Below, piece by piece: positions 49,458 to 58,409 of a stretch of 64,000 nt of DNA (position 1 is the stretch's first letter; every line of letters begins with the position of its first letter). This DNA is from Arthrobacter sp. ERGS1:01 (GTDB taxonomy: Bacteria > Actinomycetota > Actinomycetes > Actinomycetales > Micrococcaceae), in contig NZ_CP012479.1 of NCBI RefSeq assembly GCF_001281315.1, positions 620,001-684,000 of the forward strand. Direction: 5' to 3'. The notes under the pieces are model-generated. The model had not been told where the DNA came from. It saw nothing but the letters and a program-made list of their open reading frames with translations, and searched no databases. A program made the position numbers and the translations under genes.

Positions 49458-50446
49458 CCCCGAAGAACGCACTCTCAGCCCACGTCCATTTGAGTCCGCT
49501 GCTGGGCATTCCCCTGGCGGTCGCGGCCGGGCTCGCGATCCCGCTCCAGGGCCGGGTCAACGGTGCCCTGGGTGCCGTCCTCGACGACGGAATTGCCGCC
49601 GCGGTGGTGAGCTTCAGCGTGGGGCTGGTGATCATGATTGCCACGTCCCTGCTGCTCCCTCGCGGGCGTGCCGGGATGGCGGCCATGATCCCGGCCGTCC
49701 GGGCGCGGAAGTTTCCGCCCTGGTACCTGCTGGCCGGGGTCATCGGGGCATTCTTCGTCATGAGCCAGGGCCTCACCATTTCGCTGCTCGGCGTGGCACT
49801 GTTCACCGTGTCCACCGTGACCGGGCAGATGGCGAGCGGCCTCTTGGTGGACCGCCTGGGAATGGGGCCGGCGGGCAAGAAGCGGATCAACGGCATGCGG
49901 GTGCTCGGCGCCTTGCTGACCATTGCCGCCGTCGTCTGGGCCGTCTCGCCGCGGTTTGGCGGCGGTTCCGGCAGCGGGTACCTGCTCCTGCCTTTGCTGC
50001 TCCCGCTGGCGGCGGGATTCCTGCAGAGTTTCCAGCAGGCCATGAACGGCACCCAAACCCTGCACTACGGGACGCCCATCGCGGCCACCCTGGTCAACCT
50101 GGCGACGGGCACCGTGGTGCTGTGGGCTGCCTGGCTGGTCAAGGCCGCCGTCGCCGGGGCTGGCAATCCGCTGCCGGGGGAGTGGTGGTACTACCTGGGC
50201 GGGCCGTTGGGCTGCATCTACATCGGTGTCGGCGCCGTCCTGGTCCGCAGCCTCGGGATCCTGCTGACGGGGCTGGGCATGATCGCCGGCCAGCTGCTGG
50301 GATCCCTGGCCCTGGACATCGTCCTGCCGTCAGCCGGGTCGCACGTGGAGCCGGCCACCGTGCTCGGTACACTGTTGACCCTGGCCGCGATTGTGGTGGC
50401 CACGCTGCCCTGGCCCAGGGTTGTCCGCAACTCCATCGGAAGGTAA
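49454..50446 (+). CDS. DMT-superfamily transporter, YdcZ (DUF606) type
   Basis: The 330-residue product has about ten hydrophobic spans in two repeated halves. The first starts LLGIPLAVAAGLAIPLQGRVNGALG (about residues 14-38) and the second LLLPLLLPLAAGFLQSFQQAMNGTQ (about 176-200). The conserved glycine/asparagine motif of the YdcZ group appears at both repeats. Substrates of this group are mostly unknown. Its GTG start overlaps a short upstream frame by 4 bp. The next gene follows after 4 bp, so they are cotranscribed. Confidence 0.85.
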   Translation: MTPKNALSAHVHLSPLLGIPLAVAAGLAIPLQGRVNGALGAVLDDGIAAAVVSFSVGLVIMIATSLLLPRGRAGMAAMIPAVRARKFPPWYLLAGVIGAFFVMSQGLTISLLGVALFTVSTVTGQMASGLLVDRLGMGPAGKKRINGMRVLGALLTIAAVVWAVSPRFGGGSGSGYLLLPLLLPLAAGFLQSFQQAMNGTQTLHYGTPIAATLVNLATGTVVLWAAWLVKAAVAGAGNPLPGEWWYYLGGPLGCIYIGVGAVLVRSLGILLTGLGMIAGQLLGSLALDIVLPSAGSHVEPATVLGTLLTLAAIVVATLPWPRVVRNSIGR

Positions 50447-50450
50447 TCCC

Positions 50451-51470
50451 ATGACCCACGCCCTGGTTGGCAGCTACACCGAACCCGGCATGGGGGACGG
50501 ACGGGGCGTGTCCCGGCTGGAACTTGGCTATGACGGCCTGCTCGGTACGGTGCAGGGCGTCAGCAAGGGCGTGCGAAACCCGTCCTTCCTGGCCTTGGAC
50601 GCGGATACCTTGTATGCGGTGGAGGAACTGGCCGAGGGCCAGCTAGCGGAGCTGGACCCGCTGACACTCGAGGTCCGACGGCGTATGCCAACCCTGGGCA
50701 GCGACCCCTGCCACGTGGTGGTGCACGCCGGACACGTGCTGGCCGCCAACTACTCCTCGGGCACGGCAGCGGTTCTCGGAACAGCCGCCGGGGACGACGC
50801 CGGGGACGGTGCTGTCTATGTGCTGGAACACCAGGGCAGCGGCCCGGTGTCGGTCCGGCAGGGATCCTCGCACGCGCACCAGACAGTGCCGACACCGTGG
50901 GGCACCGTGCTGGTGAGCGATTTGGGAGCGGACCGGGTGGATGAATACGCGCTCGCGTCCTCGGGCCGGTATGAGCTGCTGCGAAGCGCGGAACTGCCTC
51001 CCGGCACGGGACCGCGGCATGTGGTGATTTCGGGGGACTTCCTGCTGGTGGCCGGCGAACTGGACGCCCAACTCCACGTGCTGCGTCTGGTGGACGACCT
51101 GTGGATCTGGCAGCGGCGCGTGCCCATGGTTGGTCCCGACGCCCCGCCAAGCGATCCGGCACCGGGCGTCTATCCCTCGCACATCGAGTTGGGTCCGGAC
51201 GGAGGCAAGCTGTATGCCGCGATCCGGGGCAGCAACACGCTGGCAGTCTTCGACGTGAGCGTCCCGGAGATGCCCCGGCTCGCCGTCCAGGTGCACAGCG
51301 GAGGAAACTGGCCGCGCCACTTCGCCCTGGGAAACAACAAGGTTTACGTGGCCAACCAGCTCTCGAACAACGTTGCCGTCTTTGAGCTGGACGCGCACGG
51401 GCACCCCGGCGTCGACCCCGTGCAGACACTGGAGATTGGCAGTCCCACCTGCGTCGTGTTGGTGGCCTGA
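50451..51470 (+). CDS. Lactonase-family beta-propeller protein (Pgl-like)
   Basis: The 339-residue product matches the seven-bladed propeller family of 6-phosphogluconolactonase-like proteins. Typical blade motifs are VRNPSFLALDADTLYAVEE, GSDPCHVVVHAGHVLAANYSSG, HQTVPTPWGTVLVSDLGADRVDEY, GTGPRHVVISGDFLLVAGEL and NWPRHFALGNNKVYVANQLSNNVAVFEL. It has no signal peptide. The E. coli member hydrolyses 6-phosphogluconolactone. The ATG at 50451 is preceded by GGAAGG and lies 4 bp after the transporter stop. Confidence 0.86.
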   Translation: MTHALVGSYTEPGMGDGRGVSRLELGYDGLLGTVQGVSKGVRNPSFLALDADTLYAVEELAEGQLAELDPLTLEVRRRMPTLGSDPCHVVVHAGHVLAANYSSGTAAVLGTAAGDDAGDGAVYVLEHQGSGPVSVRQGSSHAHQTVPTPWGTVLVSDLGADRVDEYALASSGRYELLRSAELPPGTGPRHVVISGDFLLVAGELDAQLHVLRLVDDLWIWQRRVPMVGPDAPPSDPAPGVYPSHIELGPDGGKLYAAIRGSNTLAVFDVSVPEMPRLAVQVHSGGNWPRHFALGNNKVYVANQLSNNVAVFELDAHGHPGVDPVQTLEIGSPTCVVLVA

Positions 51471-51483
51471 ACCAAGCAGCATT

Positions 51484-51615
51484 ATGCGCCAAACCCGTAC
51501 CGGGTTTGGCGCCAGTGGGGAGGGTGCGCGAAACCCGCGGCCGGTTGGGCGCACAACGTGCGGCGGGCGCCGTCGTCCCGGCCTTATGCGCCCACCCCAA
51601 TCCGGGTCCGGCGCA
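51484..51615. repeat. Cluster of three imperfect palindromes of the TTATGCGC family
   Basis: Three units lie in a row between the lactonase gene and glyS. In 51484-51513, GCGCCAAACCCG pairs with CGGGTTTGGCGC. In 51523-51556, GTGCGCGAAACCC pairs loosely with GGTTGGGCGCAC. In 51583-51615 a third begins TTATGCGCCCACCCC. They share the plan of a GCGC outer arm and an AAACCCG inner arm with the two at 34701-34772. No gene is present in this 237-bp gap; AGGAG before glyS is at its end. Confidence 0.7.
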
Positions 51616-51707
51616 GGGCGGGGCAATTCCCGCCGTCGGCCGCCGCCCGGTAGGCTAGGACGCGGACGGACCGCACCCAGCGGCCTCGTAATTAATAGGA
51701 GTTATAA

Positions 51708-53093
51708 GTGGCGCCCCAATCCAAGCTTGACCAGGTCATCTCCCTCGCGAAACGTCGCGGCTTCGTGTTCCAGGCCGGTGAAATCTACGGCGGTTCACGA
51801 TCGGCCTGGGACTACGGCCCCCTCGGCGTGGAGTTGAAGGAAAACATCAAGCGCGAATGGTGGCAGTCCTTCGTCCGCGGCCGCGAGGACATGGTGGGCC
51901 TTGACTCCTCCATCATCCTGCCCAAGGCCGTCTGGGCCGCCTCCGGCCACGTCGCCACGTTCACCGACCCGCTGGTCGAGTGCACGCAGTGCCACAAGCG
52001 CCACCGCCAGGACCACCTCATCGAGGCGTTCGTGGCCAAGAAGAACCGCGAGCCGGAAAACGGCATGGACGACATCGTCTGCCCCGACTGTGGCACCAAG
52101 GGCCAGTGGACCGAGCCGCAGATGTTCTCCGGCCTGATGAAGACGTTCCTTGGCCCCGTGGACAGCGAGTCCGGCATGGCCTACATGCGCCCCGAAACCG
52201 CGCAGGGCATCTTCGTGAACTTCAACAACGTGCTCACCACCTCGCGCAAGAAGCCCCCGTTCGGCATCGGCCAGATCGGCAAGGCGTTCCGCAACGAGAT
52301 CACCCCCGGAAACTTCATCTTCCGCACGCGCGAATTCGAGCAGATGGAGATTGAGTTCTTCACCGCCCCCGAGGACGCCGAGCAGTGGTTCAAGGAATGG
52401 GTCGACATCTGCTGGGCCTGGTTCCTTGACCTGGGTATCAACCCGGAGAACATCCGCCAGTTCGACGTCCCCGAGGACGAGCGCGCCCACTACTCCGCCG
52501 GCACCATCGACTTCGAGTACAAGTTCGGCTTCCAGGGCAGCGAGTGGGGCGAGCTCATGGGCGTTGCCAACCGCACCGACTACGACCTCTCCTCGCACAC
52601 CAAGGGCTCCGGCACCGACCTGAGCTACTTCAACCAGGCCACGGGCGAACGGTTCACCCCGTACGTCATCGAGCCCTCCTTCGGGTTGACCCGCTCCATG
52701 ATGGCGTTCCTGGTGGACGCGTTCACCGAGGACGAGGCCCCCAACGCCAAGGGCGGCGTCGACAAGCGCACCGTGCTCAAGCTTGACCCGCGCCTGGCCC
52801 CCGTCAAGGCCGCCGTGCTGCCGCTCTCCCGCAACGAGGACCTCTCCCCGAAGGCCAAGGAGCTGGCAAACACGCTGCGCAAGCACTGGAACATCGAGTT
52901 CGACGACGCCGGCGCCATCGGCCGCCGCTACCGCCGCCAGGACGAGATCGGCACCCCGTTCTGCATCACGGTGGACTTCGACACGCTCGAGGACAACGCC
53001 GTGACCATCCGCGAACGCGACACCATGAGCCAGGAGCGCGTGCCCCTGGACCAGGTACAGGCGTACCTGGCCACCCGTCTGCTGGGTGCCTAA
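51708..53093 (+). CDS. glyS: Glycine-tRNA ligase (eukaryote/archaeal-like dimeric type)
   Basis: The 461-residue class II synthetase charges tRNA-Gly. It starts [41 protein letters not shown], the dimeric GlyRS N terminus. Motif 2 appears in [32 protein letters not shown], and motif 3 in [20 protein letters not shown]. The C-terminal anticodon-binding domain ends at about 455. A Cys-rich insertion, [12 protein letters not shown] plus [10 protein letters not shown], may bind zinc. The start is a GTG 7 bases after AGGAG. It is an essential housekeeping gene. Confidence 0.97.
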   Translation: MAPQSKLDQVISLAKRRGFVFQAGEIYGGSRSAWDYGPLGVELKENIKREWWQSFVRGREDMVGLDSSIILPKAVWAASGHVATFTDPLVECTQCHKRHRQDHLIEAFVAKKNREPENGMDDIVCPDCGTKGQWTEPQMFSGLMKTFLGPVDSESGMAYMRPETAQGIFVNFNNVLTTSRKKPPFGIGQIGKAFRNEITPGNFIFRTREFEQMEIEFFTAPEDAEQWFKEWVDICWAWFLDLGINPENIRQFDVPEDERAHYSAGTIDFEYKFGFQGSEWGELMGVANRTDYDLSSHTKGSGTDLSYFNQATGERFTPYVIEPSFGLTRSMMAFLVDAFTEDEAPNAKGGVDKRTVLKLDPRLAPVKAAVLPLSRNEDLSPKAKELANTLRKHWNIEFDDAGAIGRRYRRQDEIGTPFCITVDFDTLEDNAVTIRERDTMSQERVPLDQVQAYLATRLLGA

Positions 53094-53098
53094 GGGCC

Positions 53099-53686
53099 GT
53101 GGCAGAACTTAGCTACCGGCCGTGGCGGGACGGCGACGACCTGACCCTGCGCGAAATCTGGGGTGACGCCGACTCCGCCGCGGCCGGACAGTTCCGTGCC
53201 GCGCTGGCGCCGGAATCCGAAGCCAACCCTTGGCGGCGCACCATCGTTGCCGAGGACCAGGGCATTCCCGTTGCGGCCGGCGTCGTCTACTCCACCACGC
53301 TGCACCCGCAGCGGCTCTGGGCTTACGTGGAAGTGGCCAAGGACCACCGCCGCGCGGGCGTGGGGGCCACCCTGCTGACCATGCTCCGCCGCGAGGCCGA
53401 CGGCGCGCTGGCCGCCGGCCGGGTGGGCACGACGGCGCTGCGCACCAAGGTTGCCCCGGGCACCTCGGGCGCCGCATTTGCCGAGGCCATGGGCCTGGCA
53501 GTCCTGCAACGCAACCGGGTCATTGAAGTGGGCCCGGGCGCGTTGAAGCTGCCCGTCTTCGGCGAGGGCACGGAGGCCGAGGCCACCGCACGCGTGCAGG
53601 ACCTGGCCACCGGCTCCGTGGAACTGACCGACGTCGTGGGCCGCTACTACGAGGCGTCAACCAGTGGGATCCCACGGGTCCGCTGA
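53099..53686 (+). CDS. GNAT-family N-acetyltransferase
   Basis: The 195-residue product has an acetyl-CoA site at about residues 75-90: VEVAKDHRRAGVGATLLTMLRREA, the GNAT motif A with RRAGVG. The preceding strands IVAEDQGIPVAAGVVYS fit the fold. Substrate is unknown; N-acetyltransferases of this size acetylate small amines, antibiotics or proteins. The GTG start is 5 bp after the glyS stop, so the two are likely cotranscribed. Confidence 0.84.
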   Translation: MAELSYRPWRDGDDLTLREIWGDADSAAAGQFRAALAPESEANPWRRTIVAEDQGIPVAAGVVYSTTLHPQRLWAYVEVAKDHRRAGVGATLLTMLRREADGALAAGRVGTTALRTKVAPGTSGAAFAEAMGLAVLQRNRVIEVGPGALKLPVFGEGTEAEATARVQDLATGSVELTDVVGRYYEASTSGIPRVR

Positions 53687-53706
53687 CGCCGGGCCTGGTA
53701 CAGCGG

Positions 53707-54090
53707 ATGTTCCTGGACGACCTTACCGGAGCCCACGGCGCCCTGGTGCTCCGGGCTGAGCCGGCCAGCGCCTTTGGTGCCTCGGTGCAGCCGAGCAAGA
53801 AGGGCCGCATCGAGGCCTTCGCGGTCAGCTACTCGCAGGGGCACATTTCGCCCGATGCCCCTGCCGAGGCCTCACCGGCGTCGGAGGTGTTCCTCGGCGT
53901 GGAGCCGAAGCTCGCCCACGACGACGCCGTCCAAGCCGTGTACGACCTCCTGGCATTGATCACCCACCAGTACCCGGTGCTGCTGGAACTCGACGATTCC
54001 ATGGAGGCCCTGGCCGCCGTCGTGAACCCGATGATCGAAGTGGGTGCCGCCAAGCTGCGCGGCACCGAAACGCTGGTCGTCGGCGAGTAG
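53707..54090 (+). CDS. Conserved hypothetical protein
   Basis: The 127-residue product is acidic and shows no membrane span or recognised motif. The second half, VYDLLALITHQYPVLLELDDSMEALAAVVNPMIEVG, reads as a mixed alpha/beta region. It follows the GNAT gene after 20 bp and is probably in the glyS transcript. Codon use is like its neighbours, which supports it being real, but its function cannot be guessed. Confidence 0.65.
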   Translation: MFLDDLTGAHGALVLRAEPASAFGASVQPSKKGRIEAFAVSYSQGHISPDAPAEASPASEVFLGVEPKLAHDDAVQAVYDLLALITHQYPVLLELDDSMEALAAVVNPMIEVGAAKLRGTETLVVGE

Positions 54091-54097
54091 TTCCGGC

Positions 54098-54144
54098 GCC
54101 GGTGGTCGAGCTTGTCGAGACTCCTCGGCAAGCTCACCACCGGC
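54098..54144. repeat. Dispersed TCGAG repeat forming a hairpin
   Basis: GCCGGTGGTCGAGCTTG (54098-54114) pairs with CAAGCTCACCACCGGC (54129-54144) with one bulge, with the TCGAGAC portion of the repeat in the loop. It starts 7 bp after the preceding gene. No gene was found in the rest of the gap up to 54342 beyond this hairpin. Confidence 0.7.
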
Positions 54145-54342
54145 GGTCCGGCATTTTTCCGGCTGGGCCACGAGCGCGAGGGACCCGCTGCGAGCAGTGG
54201 GAGCGCTTGGGTACTATCCGGCCGACGGCCGCGGGCGGCCTTACGGTCTTCTTTACGTCGCCCACCAAAAACGCCGGCCCCGCCGACTCGCCTGCCGTTG
54301 CCGGACAGCGGCCAAACCTCCACCAAAGGACAGTTGCTGCCC

Positions 54343-55671
54343 ATGGGCCACTCCCATTCGCACACGGATGACTCCTCCCTGAGCCGGGCCCAGCTGCGGC
54401 GCCGCACGGCGGTGCGGCGGCGTGCCGTGGTGCTGCTGAGCTGGATCCTGGTGCCGCTGGCCGTGCTGACGGTGACTGCCATGGTGCTGCTGTGGCCCGG
54501 TGGCGGAACCGGGGCGCCCGCCGACGGCAATCCGTATGCGGCCGCCCCCGGAGCATCCTTCGTCACCGGGACAGTGCAACGCACGGCCACCCAGGCCTGC
54601 CCCGGCACGGCCCAGCAGGCGCAGGACTGCTTCATCGCCTACACGGCCGTCAAGGGCGGTGCGGACGTACCGGTGGTGGTGACTCCCGACATCGTCCAGG
54701 CGCGCGGGGTCAAGGCCGGTGACAACATCCGCTACCTCAAATTGCCCGTCATTTCCCCCGGTGCGGAGCCCACCGGCCCGCAATACCTTTTCATGGACTT
54801 TGTCAGGACCCTGCCGCTGGGCCTGCTGGCGTTCCTTTACGCCGTCGTGGTGATTGCGGTCGCCAGATGGCGGGGGTTGCGGGCCATGGTGGGGCTCGGC
54901 GGTGCGTTCGCGGTGCTGGCCTGGTTCGTGCTGCCCGCGCTCGTGGAGGGGAAACCGCCGCTGCTGGTGGCCCTCGTGGGGTCGGCGGCCATCATGTTCG
55001 GTGTCCTGTACTTTGCCCACGGCTTTTCCGCCCGGACCTCCACGGCCCTGCTGGGCACGCTCTTCGGCTTGGGCGCGACGGCGGCGTTGGCGGGTTGGGC
55101 CGTGGACGCGGCCGCACTGACGGGAACCGCGGGGGACAGCGCCTACCAGCTGATGAATCTGACCCACGGAATGTCGCTGTCCGGCATGATCCTGTGCGGG
55201 CTGATCATCTCCGGCCTTGGCGTGCTCAACGACGTCACCATCACCCAGTCCTCGGCCGTCTGGGAACTGTACGAGCTCGCCCCGGAGACCAGCGCCCGGG
55301 GGCTCTTCACCTCCGCCATGCGGATTGGCCGCGACCACATCGCCTCCACCGTCTACACCATCGCGTTTGCCTATGCCGGCAGCGCCCTTCCGGTGCTCCT
55401 CCTGGTCTCCCTCTACGAACGCCCGTTGCTGGATGCGCTCACCAGCTCCGAACTTGCCGAGGAAGTGGTGCGCATCCTCGTCGGCTCGATCGGCCTGGTG
55501 CTGGCCATTCCCGTCACGACGGCGGTGGCCGTCGCCGTGGTGAAGGCCACAGGAAACCGCCCCGAAGCTGGGGATCTCCACCGGGTTTCCGGTGAACCGG
55601 CCGAAAAAGCGCTTAAACCGGAAAATGGCGTGGGACGATCAAATCCTGGTGCGGCGACGTCCGCGCCGTGA
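54343..55671 (+). CDS. YibE/F-family membrane protein
   Basis: The 442-residue product starts with a histidine-rich lead, MGHSHSHTDD. One span follows at about 30-55, then an exported domain of about 90 residues (GASFVTGTVQRTATQACPG). Six or seven spans make up the YibE/F-like region from about 160 to 410, with FAHGFSARTSTALLGTLFGL, LTHGMSLSGMILCGLIISGLGVLNDVTITQSS and IASTVYTIAFAYAGSALPVLLL. The family is widespread and uncharacterised. The ATG at 54343 is chosen because the upstream frame is low-quality coding. It is followed after 10 bp by a histidine-rich secreted protein, so they may act together. Confidence 0.86.
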   Translation: MGHSHSHTDDSSLSRAQLRRRTAVRRRAVVLLSWILVPLAVLTVTAMVLLWPGGGTGAPADGNPYAAAPGASFVTGTVQRTATQACPGTAQQAQDCFIAYTAVKGGADVPVVVTPDIVQARGVKAGDNIRYLKLPVISPGAEPTGPQYLFMDFVRTLPLGLLAFLYAVVVIAVARWRGLRAMVGLGGAFAVLAWFVLPALVEGKPPLLVALVGSAAIMFGVLYFAHGFSARTSTALLGTLFGLGATAALAGWAVDAAALTGTAGDSAYQLMNLTHGMSLSGMILCGLIISGLGVLNDVTITQSSAVWELYELAPETSARGLFTSAMRIGRDHIASTVYTIAFAYAGSALPVLLLVSLYERPLLDALTSSELAEEVVRILVGSIGLVLAIPVTTAVAVAVVKATGNRPEAGDLHRVSGEPAEKALKPENGVGRSNPGAATSAP

Positions 55672-55681
55672 GGAGACATGC

Positions 55682-56386
55682 ATGGAAGCCAAGAAAAACC
55701 CTGACGTAACCGCCGCACGCAACAAGGCGGCCGCCGTCGTTGCCGCACACCGGGCCAAGGAACGGCGGCGCCGCATCCTGCTGATATCCGGTGCGGGGGT
55801 CGTGGCAGTGGGGGTCGTGGCCGGCGTCGTCATTGGCGTGAATGCATCGCACACCACACCCGCCAACGCCGCCGGCGACGCCAGTGCCGCGGCGTCCCAC
55901 AGTTCCACGCAGGCTCCGCCATGGGCCGCGCCCGTTGACGCCTCGGTCCGCGCCAAGGCTGCCGGGCTGACCATGCTGACCGCCGAGGGCTCGGCCGAAC
56001 ACATCCACACCCACCTGAGCATCACGGCCGACGGCAAGGCGATCACGGTGCCCGGCGACATCGGCATCGACCTCAGCGCCCAGCTGATCTCACCCCTGCA
56101 CACGCACGACGCCACCGGAATTGTCCACGTCGAGTCACCCGTCGTGAAGAAGTTCACCCTTGGCGAGGTGTTCACCGAATGGGACGTGGCGCTTGCCGCG
56201 GACCGGGTGGGCTCCTACTCCACCGGCGGCGGGTACACCCTGACGACGTTCGTCAACGGCAAGAAGACCTCCGGCGATCCGGCGGCGATCCAGTTGGCCG
56301 ACCACGAGGACGTCGACATCGTCATCACCAAGGGCACCGAAACCGCCACGGCGCCGGCCGCGTTCACCTGGCCGGCCGGGTACTGA
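55682..56386 (+). CDS. Membrane-anchored protein with HxHxH motifs
   Basis: The 234-residue product has a basic N terminus and one span (about 31-53), then an exported region. Two histidine motifs stand out: HIHTHL with His107, His109 and His111, and PLHTHD with His140 and His142, followed by GIVHVESPV (His149). A further FTEWDVAL and a C-terminal VNGKKTSGDP/LADHEDVDIVI pattern are recognisable in actinobacterial homologues of unknown function. The motifs suggest metal binding, but no metal can be named. AGGAGA lies 6 bp before the ATG, and the YibE/F gene is 10 bp upstream. Confidence 0.72.
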   Translation: MEAKKNPDVTAARNKAAAVVAAHRAKERRRRILLISGAGVVAVGVVAGVVIGVNASHTTPANAAGDASAAASHSSTQAPPWAAPVDASVRAKAAGLTMLTAEGSAEHIHTHLSITADGKAITVPGDIGIDLSAQLISPLHTHDATGIVHVESPVVKKFTLGEVFTEWDVALAADRVGSYSTGGGYTLTTFVNGKKTSGDPAAIQLADHEDVDIVITKGTETATAPAAFTWPAGY

Positions 56387-56436
56387 TCCCCGGCGGCTCC
56401 CTCAGGTGTGAGCCCACGCGGCTGCCGAACGCGAAA

Positions 56437-56494
56437 CAGACCCCGGCCCGCGAAACAGGCGCCGGCCACCACCTGTTTCGCGGCCCGGGGTCTG
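56437..56494. terminator. Bidirectional long hairpin
   Basis: CAGACCCCGGCCCGCGAAACAGG pairs with the mirror arm at 56472-56494 (one-base bulge), giving a 22-bp stem between convergent genes, 50 bp after the upstream stop and 22 bp before the next gene's end. Confidence 0.78.
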
Positions 56495-56515
56495 TCTTGC
56501 GGGGGAGGGTCTGCG

Positions 56516-57643
56516 TCAGCGGAAGGGCTGCATGCTGAAACGGCCGGCCACCACGTCCCCCGGCCACTTGCGGCGGAATATGGGCCGCAGGATCGCGTGC
56601 CGGAGGTTCAGGGCCGACGCCGGCTGCGGCCGTCCCAGCGCCATGTTCAGCCACGCCTGGCCCGTGGCTACACGGCTGGCCAGCATGCGGCTTTGTCCAA
56701 AGCGTTCCAGCCGGGCACCCGTTGGCTCGCCGCGCAGCGCCGCCACGATGATCGGGGCCAGGGCGGCGGCGTCCAGCCAACCCAGGTTCATGCCCTGCCC
56801 GCCGATGGGACTGATCTCGTGGGCGGCGTCTCCGAGCAGCGCGGCCCGGCCGGCCACCATGCGCAGCGCCATCCGGGAGCGGACCCCAAAGGCGCTGAGC
56901 ATCCTGTTTTCCTCCGCCGGAACCGATACGCCCGTGCGGTCCAGGATGAGCCCGGCAAGTTCCGCCGCGGACGCGCCGCTGAGCAGCGAATCCGTGTGGA
57001 CCACCCAGCGCCGCAGCGAACCGGGCAGCGGGAACGACTCCACGATGCCGCCCGGCTCCAGGTACAGCACCGCCGTGGACCCGTCGGAGCCGGTGTCGGG
57101 AAAGTCGCCCATCAGGTACGTGTCCGGATAGTCCCGGCCCCGGGTGGGGATGCCGAGCAGCCGGCGCACCGTGGAGCGGGCGCCGTCGGCCCCAATGAGC
57201 AGCCGTGCCTGAAAAGCGCCCGCGGAGCCGGTCACGGTAATGTGGGTGCCGGCGTCGTGCAGGCCGGTCACGGCGGCGCCCCGGAGCAGGGCAGCCGGAT
57301 CCAGCGCGCGGACCCGTTCCTCCAGCAACTCCTCCGTGCGGGCCTGCGGGATGGTGAGCACAAAGGGGTAGGGGAGCACGTGGGCAAAGGACAGCTCCGC
57401 CACCGGAACACCTCCGCTGCGGGCCAGGCCCCGGCCGATCTGCACGCCCTCGGCCATCAGCGCGCCGGCCACTCCCACCAGCTCCAGCGCCGCCAACGCC
57501 GGGGGATGGATGCCGATGGCGCGCGAGTGGTCGCTGCGCTCGCTCCGCTGCTCCAGGATCCGCACGTCCACGCCCTCGCCGAGCAGCAGCGCGCCCAGGA
57601 ACAGGCCCACCGGCCCGGCCCCCACAATCACCACCTCATGCAT
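56516..57643 (-). CDS. FAD-dependent aromatic hydroxylase (UbiH/PHBH-like)
   Basis: The 375-residue product has the FAD-binding motif EVVIVGAGPVGLFLGALLLGEGVDVRILE (residues 3-31) and the conserved GD motif GRAALLGDAAHEISPIGGQGMNLG near 285. A central IGADGARSTVRR links the two domains. Such flavin monooxygenases hydroxylate phenolic rings using NAD(P)H and oxygen. Here it overlaps the methyltransferase gene by 8 bp and is third after a type III PKS. Hydroxylation of an alkylresorcinol or pyrone to a quinol is the likely step, by analogy with srsC-type genes. Confidence 0.88.
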   Translation of the reverse strand: MHEVVIVGAGPVGLFLGALLLGEGVDVRILEQRSERSDHSRAIGIHPPALAALELVGVAGALMAEGVQIGRGLARSGGVPVAELSFAHVLPYPFVLTIPQARTEELLEERVRALDPAALLRGAAVTGLHDAGTHITVTGSAGAFQARLLIGADGARSTVRRLLGIPTRGRDYPDTYLMGDFPDTGSDGSTAVLYLEPGGIVESFPLPGSLRRWVVHTDSLLSGASAAELAGLILDRTGVSVPAEENRMLSAFGVRSRMALRMVAGRAALLGDAAHEISPIGGQGMNLGWLDAAALAPIIVAALRGEPTGARLERFGQSRMLASRVATGQAWLNMALGRPQPASALNLRHAILRPIFRRKWPGDVVAGRFSMQPFR

Positions 57644-58409
57644 GCTCCGGCACCACCAGCACCAGCATGTTGCGGTAGGGCCGCTCCGTTTCCACCCGCC
57701 ACGGGGACGGGGCCGCGGCGGCCAGCTCGGCCGGCGTGTAGCTGCGCCGGATCGAGGTCAACCCGTCGCGGCGGATGAACGACCCCGGGAAGAACGGCAG
57801 GGTTCCCACGGAAAACGCGGCGAAGGCCAGCCTGCTGCGGGCAATGTCGCTGTGGATCGCTGTGCGCCGGGCCAGCCGCCCGGAATCGGCCAGCAAGCCT
57901 TGAAGTTGGGCCGCATCCAGGTGGTGCAGGATGTGGTTGGAAATGACGACGTCGAACGCGGCGCCTTCCGCCGCGAGCTCGCCACTGTGGGCCCTCCGGA
58001 AGGTCACCCCCGGCACGGCGGGCCCGGCCTCGGCAAAGGCCAACGCGCGTTCGTCGGGGTCGATCCCCGTCACCGAGAGCAGCAACCCGTCCCGGGCAGC
58101 CCACCGCGCCAGGTTGCGCGCCACATCGCCGCCGCCGCAGCCGACGTCGAGCAGGCTCGTGGGGGAGGAAGCGGACAGCAGCGGCCGGATCCGGTGCCGG
58201 TAGGTGGCGCGCCAGCCGGAGACCACGGCGTTGATGAGCGGAAACTGGGCGTAGGTGCGGGTCAGCCGGACAGGGTCACAGTCGGGCGCGTCCATTTCCT
58301 CCCGGACTTCCGTATCCCGGACGGCCAGGAAGCTGCTGAAGCGCCCGCGCTCACCCCCGGATTGCGCCAGCCAACTCACCGCCCAAGGCCCGCGAATCCG
58401 CAGAAACAT
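57636..58409 (-). CDS. SAM-dependent class I methyltransferase of the PKS operon
   Basis: The 257-residue product has the SAM motif TSLLDVGCGGGDVARNLARWA at about residues 88-108, followed by VTGIDPDERALAFAE and VVISNHILHHLDAAQ. The conserved lead EEMDAPDCDPVRLTRTYAQFPLIN also appears in other PKS-linked methyltransferases. It overlaps the PKS stop by 59 bp if the ATG at 58409 is used. A start at 58295, just after GGGAGG, would give 219 residues and no overlap, so the N terminus is open. It probably O- or C-methylates the polyketide ring. Confidence 0.83.
   Translation of the reverse strand: MFLRIRGPWAVSWLAQSGGERGRFSSFLAVRDTEVREEMDAPDCDPVRLTRTYAQFPLINAVVSGWRATYRHRIRPLLSASSPTSLLDVGCGGGDVARNLARWAARDGLLLSVTGIDPDERALAFAEAGPAVPGVTFRRAHSGELAAEGAAFDVVISNHILHHLDAAQLQGLLADSGRLARRTAIHSDIARSRLAFAAFSVGTLPFFPGSFIRRDGLTSIRRSYTPAELAAAAPSPWRVETERPYRNMLVLVVPEHA

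Noticed and set aside
51484..51615. CRISPR-like array
   Set aside because: Units are imperfect palindromes with uneven spacing (about 40 and 58 bp), no constant direct repeat, and no cas genes nearby.
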